NCBI GenBank assembly: GCA_030425485.1
Contig: JAUIAM010000009.1
Span: forward strand, 1 to 64,000
Direction of reading: 5' to 3'
DNA length: 64,000 bases
Source: Verrucomicrobiia bacterium
GTDB taxonomy: Bacteria > Verrucomicrobiota > Verrucomicrobiia > Opitutales > Cerasicoccaceae
Position 1 is the stretch's first letter. Each line of letters starts with the position of its first letter. Positions 33,900 to 43,177 of this stretch are shown piece after piece. The position numbers and the translations under genes are program-made. The notes under the pieces are model-generated. The model ran no database searches and had not been told where the DNA came from. It worked only from the letters and a program-made list of their open reading frames with translations.

Positions 33900-36278
33900 A
33901 TGAGCGAAGATCAGGGTAACAAAGATTCTTCAGGTAATAAAGGCTACGGCGGCTACGGCAGTTCTGGTTATGGTGGCTATGGCTACGGTCAGGGCTATCC
34001 TGGTTATTCAAACTACGGTGGTGGTGGAGGCAACTACGGTGGCTACTACTACGGCTATGGCTATAACTATGGTGGTGGAGGCCAAGGTGGTGGTGGCGAC
34101 AGCACCCCGCAGCGCAGCTTCAAAGACTATCTGCTTATCCTCCGCGAGCGTATTTGGTATTTTGTTGTCACCTTCTTTATTGTTTTTGTCGGTACACTGC
34201 TCTTTACCTACAACACAACTGAGTATTTTCGTTCTCAGGCCAAAATTCAGTTGAAGCGCAGCGCTCCGGACGTGCTGGGTGATGGCAGTATTGAGGAGAC
34301 ATACGTTATTGGGGCTGAGGACTTCGGAACCCAGGTGGAGGTGATAAGAACCATAGAGATGGCCACGGCAGTGGCTTCGCGCTTCAAAGACGAGGACCGT
34401 GAGCGTTTTATCGCACCTTTCCGCGGCACCGTTCGCTTCTCGCAGGATCCGAGTATGGTTGAGATCCTGTTGTACAACCTCCAGGTTCAGAGTATTCGTT
34501 CTACCCGCATTATCGGGATTGCCTTTTTGCACCCGGATGCTAAGATGGCTAAGCTCGCGGCTTCCTATTACGCGGATGAGTACATCCAGTACAACCTGCG
34601 CCTGAGTATCGATGCATCTATGCGAGCGGTAGATGACCTGCGCGACCGCGCAGCAAGTCAGGAGCAGCATGTTGAGCAGTTGCGTAAAGACTTGGTCCGC
34701 TATCGGCAAGATGCTAACCGTACATCGCTTGAGCACGATGAGGACATTGAGAAGGAAACGCTCTTTCACCTGAACCAAATGGTTAACAATGCGGAAACGG
34801 ATTTTGACCTGATGGAGAATCGCTGGGGCCTGACTCAGGAGTACATTGCTGAAGGTAAGAATCTCTGGGAGCTGCCCTTTATCTCCTCGCACGATCGCAT
34901 CCTTCCTCTCTTGTCTCGCCTCAGTGACTATGAGATTGAGCTTTCTTCGATGCGGCGTCGCTATGGTCCCAAGTGGCCCGACTTGATGCAGCTTGAGAAG
35001 TCCAAGGAGCAGACTCAGGCGGAGCTCGATGATGCGACTCAAGCGGTTGTGCAGGAAGTACGCGTTTCGTATCTGGAGAGTAAGAAGAATTACGATCTTG
35101 CCCGCCAGCGTCTGAAGGCGGCGGAAGAGGACATTAAGGAGCTGCAAAACCTGTCCATTGGTTACGATGCATTGCTTAATAAGCTCACGGTAAGCGAGAG
35201 CCTGCTTTCGCAGATTAACCACCGCCTTGAGCAGGAGAAGACCAATATCAATCTTGCCCTGCCTAACGCCCGGATTATCGAGCAACCTATGGAGGCGCTG
35301 GAGCCGGCCTACCCGAACATTGCCCTCAACCTCGGTATCGGTGCCATTGCGGGTATTTTCCTTGGCCTCGGTTTGGTATTTGTCGTTGCGTTTCTGGATG
35401 ATCGCATCAAAACGGCCTTCGACATTGAGAGCGCCGTCGGCTTGCCGCTCATCGGCATTGTGCCACGTATCAAGCGTCTCAATTCGATGGAGAAGGCCCG
35501 CGCAGTCGCAGCTAATGCTGACCGCCGCGTTACGGAGTCCTTCCGCGCCATTCACTCTGCACTGAAGATCAACGAGACCAGCCGTAACGCCAAGATCATC
35601 GTTACTACCAGTACGACCCCTTCAGAAGGTAAAACCTTCGTCACGACCAATCTTGCACTTACATACGCCATCCACGGTGAAAAGACACTGATCGTTGACG
35701 GTGACTTGCGTATGCCGAACGTGGCCAAGTCGATGGAAATTCCGCCGACCAAGGGGATTATCAATGTTTTCGATAATGACGTCACGCTGGACGAAGCCAT
35801 CATTCCTGAGCTTTACCCCAACCTCGACGTCCTCACTGCAGGTGGTAAGGCGAAAAACCCGACGCAGATCCTCAACAGCCCGCGTTACGAGCAGATCATT
35901 CACGACTTGCGTTCACGCTACGATCGCATCTTTATCGACTCTCCGCCGATCGGCGCTGTTAGTGACGTACTTACGATTCTACCGCACGCCGATGGTATCA
36001 TCTACGTGATCAAGTTCAATGCGGTGAAGCGCAAGACGGCCAAGGCTAACCTGCGCCGCATTGTCGAGTCCAATACGCCCGTCTTTGGGGCGATCCTGAA
36101 CCAGATCAGCGTGGCAGTTGCTAGCTACTACTACGCGAATTACTACGACAAGTCTTATCAGGCTTACTACGGCTCCAATGAATCGGAGGAGGATTTGGTT
36201 GAGTCCAAGCGCAGGGATCCTGAGCCCGATGCAGAGGCTGTGGCTGCCCTTGAGCGCGAAAAGGAGCAAAGCAAATAG
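33900..36278 (+). CDS. Wzc-type tyrosine autokinase / polysaccharide co-polymerase
   Basis: A 792-aa bitopic protein. Residues 10-66 are an unusual Gly/Tyr-rich cytoplasmic tail with 15 Tyr between 16 and 57. Next come helix 1 (~86-106), the Wzz domain, a periplasmic coiled coil (~240-450), helix 2 (IALNLGIGAIAGIFLGLGLV, shortened), and the BY-kinase. Its Walker A is TTPSEGKTFVTTNLA (~573-587), Walker A' TLIVDGDLRMP and Walker B RIFIDSPPIGAVSD. A C-terminal Tyr cluster (SYYYANYYDKSYQAYYG, ~741-757) is the expected autophosphorylation site. It should control EPS chain length and export. Confidence 0.93.
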   Translation: MSEDQGNKDSSGNKGYGGYGSSGYGGYGYGQGYPGYSNYGGGGGNYGGYYYGYGYNYGGGGQGGGGDSTPQRSFKDYLLILRERIWYFVVTFFIVFVGTLLFTYNTTEYFRSQAKIQLKRSAPDVLGDGSIEETYVIGAEDFGTQVEVIRTIEMATAVASRFKDEDRERFIAPFRGTVRFSQDPSMVEILLYNLQVQSIRSTRIIGIAFLHPDAKMAKLAASYYADEYIQYNLRLSIDASMRAVDDLRDRAASQEQHVEQLRKDLVRYRQDANRTSLEHDEDIEKETLFHLNQMVNNAETDFDLMENRWGLTQEYIAEGKNLWELPFISSHDRILPLLSRLSDYEIELSSMRRRYGPKWPDLMQLEKSKEQTQAELDDATQAVVQEVRVSYLESKKNYDLARQRLKAAEEDIKELQNLSIGYDALLNKLTVSESLLSQINHRLEQEKTNINLALPNARIIEQPMEALEPAYPNIALNLGIGAIAGIFLGLGLVFVVAFLDDRIKTAFDIESAVGLPLIGIVPRIKRLNSMEKARAVAANADRRVTESFRAIHSALKINETSRNAKIIVTTSTTPSEGKTFVTTNLALTYAIHGEKTLIVDGDLRMPNVAKSMEIPPTKGIINVFDNDVTLDEAIIPELYPNLDVLTAGGKAKNPTQILNSPRYEQIIHDLRSRYDRIFIDSPPIGAVSDVLTILPHADGIIYVIKFNAVKRKTAKANLRRIVESNTPVFGAILNQISVAVASYYYANYYDKSYQAYYGSNESEEDLVESKRRDPEPDAEAVAALEREKEQSK

Positions 36279-36306
36279 CCCGCGAGCTCCCAGGCATATT
36301 TTCTCC

Positions 36307-36341
36307 AACGGCGAGGCCTACCATGGCTTCGCCGTTTTTTT
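36307..36341 (+). terminator. Rho-independent terminator of the EPS operon
   Basis: A 12-bp stem with one G-T pair (AACGGCGAGGCC at 36307-36318, GGCTTCGCCGTT at 36325-36336), a 6-nt loop, then seven T. It lies 29 bp after the kinase stop. It is plus-strand only, since the other side lacks a T-run. Confidence 0.88.
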
Positions 36342-37335
36342 AGCGGGATGCCGCCCGCTGGAGGCGGTCGGCCAGGGCCAGGCCTACACCCGTCTTCGCT
36401 GGCTCCTCAACATAGAGATGATCCAGTCCCTGACTGTCTAGCTTGCGGAGTAGAGAAAAAAGTGCGGCTGCGGCTTCATCCAGATTACCGGTTTCGCTCA
36501 ACCAGTACCGTGCGTAGCCCCTTGGGGCGTTCTGCGCGCTCGCACGTGAGAGGGCAAGCCAGGCGGCTTGTCCGCCTCGGGCCGGGGGAGGGAGCTGTCC
36601 GCAGGGAATTAAAGTCATGTCTGTGCGCGGGCTGTAGTGGCGCGTCAGCATGCCGGGCGCTTCGACGGGGATGTCTTCCCGCTCGGACTTGGTAGCGACG
36701 GCGATGGAGTCTATCCCCAGTGCGCTTGCGATGGCTTCTGGAGGGATGGGGCCGGGGCGTAGCAGGCGTGGCTTTTCACCGCTCACATCAACGATGGTCG
36801 ACTCCAGACCGCGCTCACAGGGTCCCCCATCGACGATCCACGCGATGCGCTCGCCGAGTGAATCCGCGACATGCTGTGCCGTGGTGGGGCTGATGTAGCC
36901 AAAGGGGTTCGCACTGGGGGCGGCCAGCGGCAGGCCGGATGCTTGCAGGATGCTCCTGGCCAGCGGGTGGGCGGGCATGCGCAGGGCGACGGTGGGGTTT
37001 CCGGCGGTGACAAGCTCCGGGACGCTTTCTGCCTTGGGCAGGATCATCGTTAGCGGACCAGGCCAGAATGCCTTGGCCAACAGGCGCGCTGCTTCGGGCT
37101 GGGCGCTGGTCAGTGCTTCGAGCTGCTCCCAGTGTGCGATGTGCACGATGAGCGGATCAATCAGGGGGCGCCCCTTGACTCTAAAGATATTGGTAACCGC
37201 TTCTTTATTAAGGGCATGTCCAGCGAGCCCATATACGGTTTCCGTAGGCAGGGCGACGAGTTGCCCTGCGCGCAGGTATTGGGATGCGCGTGCTACCGTA
37301 TCTGCCGTGCCGGCCAGTATCTGTGCCTTCGGCAT
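36340..37335 (-). CDS. sua5: Threonylcarbamoyl-AMP synthase, Sua5 type
   Basis: Makes threonylcarbamoyl-AMP from threonine, bicarbonate and ATP for t6A37 of ANN-decoding tRNAs. The YrdC domain spans ~residues 10-200 (AGQLVALPTETVYGLAGHA, KGRPLIDPLIVHI, and SANPFGYISPT). A C-terminal Sua5 domain follows after a linker (LTRHYSPRTDM, which may close over the active site), so it is the long Sua5 form (331 aa) and not short TsaC. rpsR lies 32 bp upstream on the same strand. Both genes serve translation. Confidence 0.93.
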   Translation of the reverse strand: MPKAQILAGTADTVARASQYLRAGQLVALPTETVYGLAGHALNKEAVTNIFRVKGRPLIDPLIVHIAHWEQLEALTSAQPEAARLLAKAFWPGPLTMILPKAESVPELVTAGNPTVALRMPAHPLARSILQASGLPLAAPSANPFGYISPTTAQHVADSLGERIAWIVDGGPCERGLESTIVDVSGEKPRLLRPGPIPPEAIASALGIDSIAVATKSEREDIPVEAPGMLTRHYSPRTDMTLIPCGQLPPPARGGQAAWLALSRASAQNAPRGYARYWLSETGNLDEAAAALFSLLRKLDSQGLDHLYVEEPAKTGVGLALADRLQRAASR

Positions 37336-37367
37336 GGTGGCGCGCGTTACGAGTCCGCAGCCTGCAC

Positions 37368-37556
37368 CTACTTCATGAGCAGCATGTTGCGTGCACGCTT
37401 GATAGCTTTGGTCACGCGACGTTGCTGCAGGGCGGTCAGGCCCGTGATGCGGCGGGGCAGGATCTTGCCGGTATCCGTAACGTAGCGCTTGAGGATATCG
37501 ACATCATTAAAATCCAGCCCTTGCGGGGTCTTGCTCTGTGATTTGACTTCTGACAT
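37368..37556 (-). CDS. rpsR: 30S ribosomal protein bS18
   Basis: A 62-aa ribosomal protein with the bS18 core [19 protein letters not shown], then [20 protein letters not shown]. Its usual partners rpsF, ssb and rplI are not adjacent. It is followed by sua5 and preceded by lptF after 77 bp. Confidence 0.96.
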   Translation of the reverse strand: MSEVKSQSKTPQGLDFNDVDILKRYVTDTGKILPRRITGLTALQQRRVTKAIKRARNMLLMK

Positions 37557-37633
37557 GGGAAAAAGCGTGTGATAAAAGCCGATTCTTACCGTATGGCAAG
37601 CAAAATGACGCGTTTTCCTGCCCGATGACTGAT

Positions 37634-38728
37634 TTAGTGGCGATTGACGCGGCTGATGAGGTAAAAGCCGAGTCCCTGGTAGAGCAGATTAGGCAGCCAA
37701 ATGAGCAGGTCCGGGCGCAGGGCAGGGTGCTTTTCGATCCATGAGATCATCACCATGAGGAAAAAATAGAGTAGCCACAGGGCGACGGCGATGGCCAGGT
37801 TGGCGTAGGTCTCCGAGCGGCTGGCCTTGATGCCGAGGGGGATGGCGATGGCGCACAGGGAGAGGACGGAGAAGGCCATGGCGGCCTTTTTCTGGAAAGT
37901 CAGTTGGACCTGATTGATGCGGTGGGGCAGTATCTCCTCCGGCAGGTCGTCCGGGTTGTCGATCAGGTACTGCCGTCTGCCCAGGAGTTCGTTCAGGTTC
38001 ATGTAGGAGAGTTTTTTCTCGCTGCTTTTTCCACCAAAAACCCCGTCGAGCGGGAAGCGAATCTGCCATTCCTCGAAAATGGCGGTAAACTTGGTTTTGA
38101 GCTGGCCGTCTCGTGTATTTCTCAGTTCTGCGGCCGCTTCGTGAGGGCGGAGCACGATGGAGTCGGTCGCGTCATCGTAAGTGATTGCCGCTGTGTTGCT
38201 CTTCATGAAGGCCGAGACCTTCCCGTCGTCTCCCAGTTTCCAGGTGTACAGGCGGTGGACCTCGTTTCCGGACATTTCTTCGAAATAGAAGACGTAGCCG
38301 GGGAACTCTTTGACGAAGGTCTTGGGCTGAAAGAAGCGCAGGGGGTTGTCCCGCACGATATTGGTCAGCGTGTTGCGGTAGAGGGTGTCAGCCATGGGGC
38401 CGTAGTAAAAGGCTACGACCAGCGCGAAAACTGTCCCACCCAGGGCGATGAGGATGATGGGGGCAGCGATGCGGTAGAGGCTGATTCCGGCGGCTTTCAT
38501 GGCCAGTATCTCGCCTTGCGCGGAGAGCCTGCCCAGCACGAGCAATACGCCGGTGAGCATCCCCAGCGGCATAGCCAGGGGGATGACGCGCGGGATCAGC
38601 ACTGCCATGAGGAAGAGGAAATCGCTCCAGCCCATGCGGCCCGAAGCCAGCAGGCCCAGGACTTCTTTGATCGCGTTGCCTGCGACGAGGACAAAAACAA
38701 ACATGGCGACCGAGAAGAACGTCGCCAC
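37634..38728 (-). CDS. lptF: LptF/LptG-family LPS export permease (LptF-like)
   Basis: A 364-aa (from GTG 38728) inner-membrane permease of the LptB2FG transporter that extracts LPS and pushes it to the LptC/A bridge. It has helices at the N-terminus, a periplasmic jelly-roll in the middle, and three helices at the C-terminus ([11 protein letters not shown]). However, the family-typical start ([17 protein letters not shown]) lies upstream of the GTG and contains no ATG, GTG or TTG between it and an in-frame TAA at 38774-38776; an ATC at 38762-38764 is the only initiator-like codon. The paralogue at 56952 starts normally (MSLLDRYVF). Confidence 0.88.
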   Translation of the reverse strand: MATFFSVAMFVFVLVAGNAIKEVLGLLASGRMGWSDFLFLMAVLIPRVIPLAMPLGMLTGVLLVLGRLSAQGEILAMKAAGISLYRIAAPIILIALGGTVFALVVAFYYGPMADTLYRNTLTNIVRDNPLRFFQPKTFVKEFPGYVFYFEEMSGNEVHRLYTWKLGDDGKVSAFMKSNTAAITYDDATDSIVLRPHEAAAELRNTRDGQLKTKFTAIFEEWQIRFPLDGVFGGKSSEKKLSYMNLNELLGRRQYLIDNPDDLPEEILPHRINQVQLTFQKKAAMAFSVLSLCAIAIPLGIKASRSETYANLAIAVALWLLYFFLMVMISWIEKHPALRPDLLIWLPNLLYQGLGFYLISRVNRH

Positions 38729-38986
38729 GAGTATGGAGCGGAAGATGTACCGATGGAGGAGGATGGGGCAAAATTACGGCTTAGGTATATTCTCTGACAA
38801 GAGCGCAGTTAGGCTTCCGCCGCTTTTTCCTCGTATTTGATAGATTAGTCATGCAATGCCCTGTGCAAGTGATACATAACTACCGCGCCTTTTTTCTGGA
38901 AATGTGCGGGAGATTTGGCATTTTTAGCTACTTACAGCACCTTATCTCACCCCACCAATACAACATACGCTTAAGCTATCCACCCC

Positions 38987-41900
38987 GTGACACCTACGGT
39001 ACGCACAGTTTCATTTATACTTTTGCTAACTCTTCTTGGCCTGAGTGCGCTTCCGCACAAGGGGCAAGCCCAGGACGCTTCCACCTACACGCTCACTGAG
39101 CTGCAGGACGAGGCCCAGGCGCTCATCGAGTCCAAGTCCTTTGTGGCGGCACGGCCTTTCCTGTCCGAGCTCGTTGCCCGCTTTGAGAACGAGTCCGAAG
39201 AGCTGCGTAAAAACCTCGAGCCGGTCTACTTTTACCTCGGGATCGGCTATATGGTCGAGTACAGTGAGACGCTAAACAAGGAGGAGCTGGCCAAGGCAAC
39301 GGAATGGTTCGTGCGCCTGAACAAGGAATTTCCCGATGGCAAATTCGCGGTCATGTCAAACCTCGCGTTGGCAGACTGCTACCGCGGCCAGCAGAAGTTG
39401 AAGGAGGCCGCCAACGTCTACAAAAGACTCCTTTCGTCGCCGCTTGAGTATCGCCTGAAAGTGTCCGAGCGCGAAGAGTGCCTGCGCAAAATCACCGAAG
39501 CCTACTACGTCGAAAGCGCTTGGGCAGAAGGTGTTCCGTGGTTCAAGCGCTTCCTCGATGAAGCCCGTAGCCCCGACGATCAGGCCGATGCCGCTGCCGC
39601 CCTCATGGAGGCTTATATCGCGCAGGGGATGTTCAACGAGACAATCGCTCTGCTGCCGAGTCTGGTGGGCGACTCTCCCGCCCGCTACAAGCTCAAGCTC
39701 AATGTCGCCCTGATGACTGCCGGGGACAAGCTGGCAACAAACGAGATCCAGCGCTACAACGAGGCCATGCTCATGTACCGCATGGTACTGACGGTTGACG
39801 AGATCCTCGTCTGGCAAGAGGCCCGCCTGGCCGACCTCCAGAGCCAGCTCAACCTCTTGCGCTTAAGCAGCACGACGGTGACGGACCGTGCCGTCGAGCT
39901 GGAGACAGAGATTTTTAACACTCAGGCCCAGATTGATGGCCTGAAGAAAATGCAAAATGAGGGCAAGTCATACACCGCTGACCTCCAACTGCGCATTGCC
40001 CGCACCTACCTTTTGACCGGGCGCGACTGGGAGTCCTTCTACGCCTATTTGGCCCTGATCGAAGCCTATCCCGATCACCCGAACGTGGAAGACTTCCTCT
40101 ACGCGGCCTTTTCCGCCGCTACGGAGCTTCACTTGACCGAGGACGTTATCAAGCTCGGCGAGAAATCGCTCTCCAACCCCAAGTTTAAGAAGTACCAGCC
40201 GGACGTCGCCATTAAGCTGGCCCAGTTCTACCTCGAAGACGAGGAGTATGAGGCATTTTACGTCCTGGCCCAGGATTTCATCTCGAAAAACCCTGACAAC
40301 CGCTACTCGGCCCAGTTTGTCTTCCTGCTCGGTAGCGCTTACATCAAGCAGCAGCGCATCGATGAACTGCTCAATGTCTTTAGCGGATACCTCAAGAAAT
40401 ACAAGGAGCGCCCCGTGCGCGAAGGCTCGCTCTATTGGGTCGGCCTGGGCCAGATCTTCGTTGGTCAATACGTCGAGGCCGAGAAAACCTTTACCACCAT
40501 ACTGGATGAATACAGCGACGGGCCCTACGCCGAGGACGCCCTCTACCGCCGCGGTATTTGCTACTTCGGCCTGCAGGACTATACCCGCGCTCAGGAGGAC
40601 TTGGAAACCTTTGTCGAAAAGTACCCCAACAGTAAGCTGCGTGGTGAAACCGAGTACTTCCTCGGCGACATCAACGCCACACTGGCCAATGTCGGAAAGG
40701 CGCTGAAGCACTACGACAACGTGGAAAAGTACACCAACAGCCGGGAGTACATCCGCAACGCCTATTTCCAGAAGGGCAAACTGCTTGAAGCTAACGAGCG
40801 TTACGCCGAAATGGTGGAGAATTTCCAGCAGTACATGAACAAATACAGGGCGGATGGTGACCTGACCGGGGCGCTCTTTGAACTGGGCCGCGCCCGCGAA
40901 CTCCAGGGCCGCCCCCACGAGATGCTTAGCGAGTACTACGACGGCATCATGCGCTTTGGTAACGATCCCATGGCCTACGGCATTGACCAAATCCTCAACG
41001 CCTACGCGGAAAAGTATGAGTCTAACCGCCTCGAAATCGACGAGTCACTCGCTTTTCTGAAGAAGCTCAAGCAGGACCAGGCCTTCCGGGACAAGTTTAT
41101 CAGCGACCGCGCCTTCATGTTCAGCTATTTTGACGAACATCCGGCCATTACCACAGACGTTCAGGAGATGTTCTACCCGCGCGATTTCCGGGATTCCCTC
41201 AAAAAGGACATGACTCCGGTCAACGACCTGCTGGCCGTTTACCAGAAGCGTGAACAGGACTTTCCGCGCGAGACGCCGGCTGAAACCTTCCGCAAGGGCC
41301 TGACTCAGGCCGAGTCTTCCCAGCAGGAGACGCTTGCCCTGCGTCTTGCCATGGCGCTTGACCGCCTCGACGGCTCCCAGAGCGGACGACTCTTCTCTGA
41401 GCGTGACATCGTTTTCGCCAGCCCCGAAACGCTACTCTGGATTGGTAACAGCGTGAAAGACTACGACGACCAGCTCGCGATCAGTGCCTATAGTACCGTG
41501 GTGGAGTCCCACGTCGGCGCCGAGCAAAGCGTTCTCAATGCCCTGCTCGCGCTCGGCGACCTCTACACGGATACGCAGGATTTCAATCAGGCCATTTACG
41601 CCTATACCGAGGCCGAGAACCGTTTCCCTGCTGACCCGGCTATCGTGCGAGCGGTTTTGGGCAAGGCCAACGCCCTGCTTGAATCGCGCCAGTTTAACAG
41701 TGCCCGCGAGGAGTACGAAAAGGTGGTTGCCCGCCGCGACTGGCGTGGCGAGCCCCAGGCTGAGGCCCTCTTCATGATGGGGCTCTCCTACTACGAGCAG
41801 CAGAAGTGGGAAGAAGCTCAGGCCTATTTTCAACGCGTCTACATCGGTTACTTTGCCTTTGCCGACTGGGCCTCTGCCGCCTATTACTACAGCGGTCAAA

Positions 41901-42022
41901 CCTTGCTCAAGATGGGGGATCGCGATGCGGCCAAGAGAACCTACGAGGAATTCCTTGCAAACGAAGCCTTGCGTGGTTCCGAGTACGACCAGAAAATCCA
42001 AGACGCAATGTCCAACTTGTAA
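38987..42022 (+). CDS. Large periplasmic TPR-repeat protein of a Ton-like operon
   Basis: Starts at GTG 38987 and gives 1011 aa with a signal peptide (FILLLTLLGLSALPHKGQAQ). The rest is almost all helical with many TPR motifs (for example EDALYRRGICYFGLQDYTRAQEDLE, cited as YRRGICYFGLQDYTRA; and EAQAYFQRVYIGYFAFADWA). It should act as a periplasmic scaffold. It is the first gene of a run with tight spacing: its TAA shares an A with the ATG of the next gene, and ExbB, ExbD, ExbD and a TonB-like protein follow. Such TPR plus ExbBD sets occur in several phyla; their job is mostly undefined. Confidence 0.85.
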   Translation: MTPTVRTVSFILLLTLLGLSALPHKGQAQDASTYTLTELQDEAQALIESKSFVAARPFLSELVARFENESEELRKNLEPVYFYLGIGYMVEYSETLNKEELAKATEWFVRLNKEFPDGKFAVMSNLALADCYRGQQKLKEAANVYKRLLSSPLEYRLKVSEREECLRKITEAYYVESAWAEGVPWFKRFLDEARSPDDQADAAAALMEAYIAQGMFNETIALLPSLVGDSPARYKLKLNVALMTAGDKLATNEIQRYNEAMLMYRMVLTVDEILVWQEARLADLQSQLNLLRLSSTTVTDRAVELETEIFNTQAQIDGLKKMQNEGKSYTADLQLRIARTYLLTGRDWESFYAYLALIEAYPDHPNVEDFLYAAFSAATELHLTEDVIKLGEKSLSNPKFKKYQPDVAIKLAQFYLEDEEYEAFYVLAQDFISKNPDNRYSAQFVFLLGSAYIKQQRIDELLNVFSGYLKKYKERPVREGSLYWVGLGQIFVGQYVEAEKTFTTILDEYSDGPYAEDALYRRGICYFGLQDYTRAQEDLETFVEKYPNSKLRGETEYFLGDINATLANVGKALKHYDNVEKYTNSREYIRNAYFQKGKLLEANERYAEMVENFQQYMNKYRADGDLTGALFELGRARELQGRPHEMLSEYYDGIMRFGNDPMAYGIDQILNAYAEKYESNRLEIDESLAFLKKLKQDQAFRDKFISDRAFMFSYFDEHPAITTDVQEMFYPRDFRDSLKKDMTPVNDLLAVYQKREQDFPRETPAETFRKGLTQAESSQQETLALRLAMALDRLDGSQSGRLFSERDIVFASPETLLWIGNSVKDYDDQLAISAYSTVVESHVGAEQSVLNALLALGDLYTDTQDFNQAIYAYTEAENRFPADPAIVRAVLGKANALLESRQFNSAREEYEKVVARRDWRGEPQAEALFMMGLSYYEQQKWEEAQAYFQRVYIGYFAFADWASAAYYYSGQTLLKMGDRDAAKRTYEEFLANEALRGSEYDQKIQDAMSNL

Positions 42023-43134
42023 TGACTCCTTTACGACAGATTGCTTGCCTGCTCGCCCTGGTCATCCCCACGGCGGCCTTTGCCCAAAACAGCTACTTAC
42101 TCGAATACGGGACCAAGCCCGTGCCCGTGCGCAACCGTACCGGCGGCGCGGATACCCAGCTCTACCTCATGGGGGTCGATATGGGCGAGCTCATCCTGCG
42201 TTACGATCCCAACTCGCGCCAGGAGATTGTTATCCCTCTGGACGAGGCCGGCCTGCAGCTTTACTTTGCCCCGCCCAAGGAGTACAACGACCACATCGCT
42301 TTGATTGAGGCGGGCCGCTACGATCGGGCGGTCGATGAGATGCGCAGCTACGCCTATCCGCTCGTGCAGTACATCCAGCTCCCTCCGGAGAATGTAAATT
42401 TCCACCCTATTCTGGAGCGCTTTATCTTTGCCCTGAGCAATAGCAGCCACTTCGACGAGGCGATTGCCATGATGCAGTTCCTGCCCTTTGACTCGATCGA
42501 CCCACGCTACGTCAACTATGCTTTTACGGTGACGGAGCGCCTTGTCGATGCGGGCCGCACCAACGATGCCCTTGCTCTGCTCAACCGCCTGCCTATCGAT
42601 GAGTCCCGCGCCGAGCTCCTGCCCAAGCTCATGAACTTTGCCAATCGCCAGCGCGAAGCCGGTAACATGACTGAGGCGCTCTTCCTCTACGAACGCATCC
42701 AGGCCGTACGTAATTCGGATCTGGCCGACGAGGCCACCCTCTGGACCGCCTACTGCAACCTGGAGATGAGCAACGTCGAGAAGGCCAAGCTCTTTGTGGA
42801 GATGGTGGGCCCCTTCCAGCCTGAGCAGGCCGCTTATGCGCTGGAAAAGCTGGTGCAGGGCCGCATTTATCTCGAGCAGGGGGACGACTTTGAAGCTATG
42901 CGCAACATCACGCAGGGTGTTGTGGCTGGTAGCGTGAGCGACTCCGCTATGCCCGAGTTGCTTTACCTGAGTGCCACGCTCTACGAGGGCAGAGAAAAGC
43001 CCGATGTGGCCCGCGAAATTTACGGCGAAGTCGATCTCTTCTACACCCGTACATCATGGGGAGAGAAGAGCCGCGAGCGCCTGGCCGAGCTACCCGCTCC
43101 TACCCCGGAAGAGAGCACCGAGGCCACCCAGTAA
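42022..43134 (+). CDS. Exported TPR-like protein of the Ton-like operon
   Basis: Start at ATG 42022, overlapping the previous TAA as TAATG, which points to coupled translation. The 370-aa product has a signal peptide (MTPLRQIACLLALVIPTAAFAQ), a short beta-rich part (LYLMGVDMGELILRYDPNSR, ~residues 45-75), then helical repeats. I recognise no specific family. ExbB follows after 43 bp. Confidence 0.8.
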   Translation: MTPLRQIACLLALVIPTAAFAQNSYLLEYGTKPVPVRNRTGGADTQLYLMGVDMGELILRYDPNSRQEIVIPLDEAGLQLYFAPPKEYNDHIALIEAGRYDRAVDEMRSYAYPLVQYIQLPPENVNFHPILERFIFALSNSSHFDEAIAMMQFLPFDSIDPRYVNYAFTVTERLVDAGRTNDALALLNRLPIDESRAELLPKLMNFANRQREAGNMTEALFLYERIQAVRNSDLADEATLWTAYCNLEMSNVEKAKLFVEMVGPFQPEQAAYALEKLVQGRIYLEQGDDFEAMRNITQGVVAGSVSDSAMPELLYLSATLYEGREKPDVAREIYGEVDLFYTRTSWGEKSRERLAELPAPTPEESTEATQ

Positions 43135-43177
43135 CCCCTTTCACTATCCTGAATTTTCAACCTGAAACCTGAGTCAT

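Noticed and set aside
38851-39099. 82-codon open frame overlapping the start of the large TPR gene
   Set aside because: It overlaps the signal peptide of a clear gene in another frame and has no recognisable content.
41806-42021. Extended N-terminus of the second TPR protein
   Set aside because: It overlaps the coding end of the first TPR gene; the ATG at 42022 starts a clean signal peptide.
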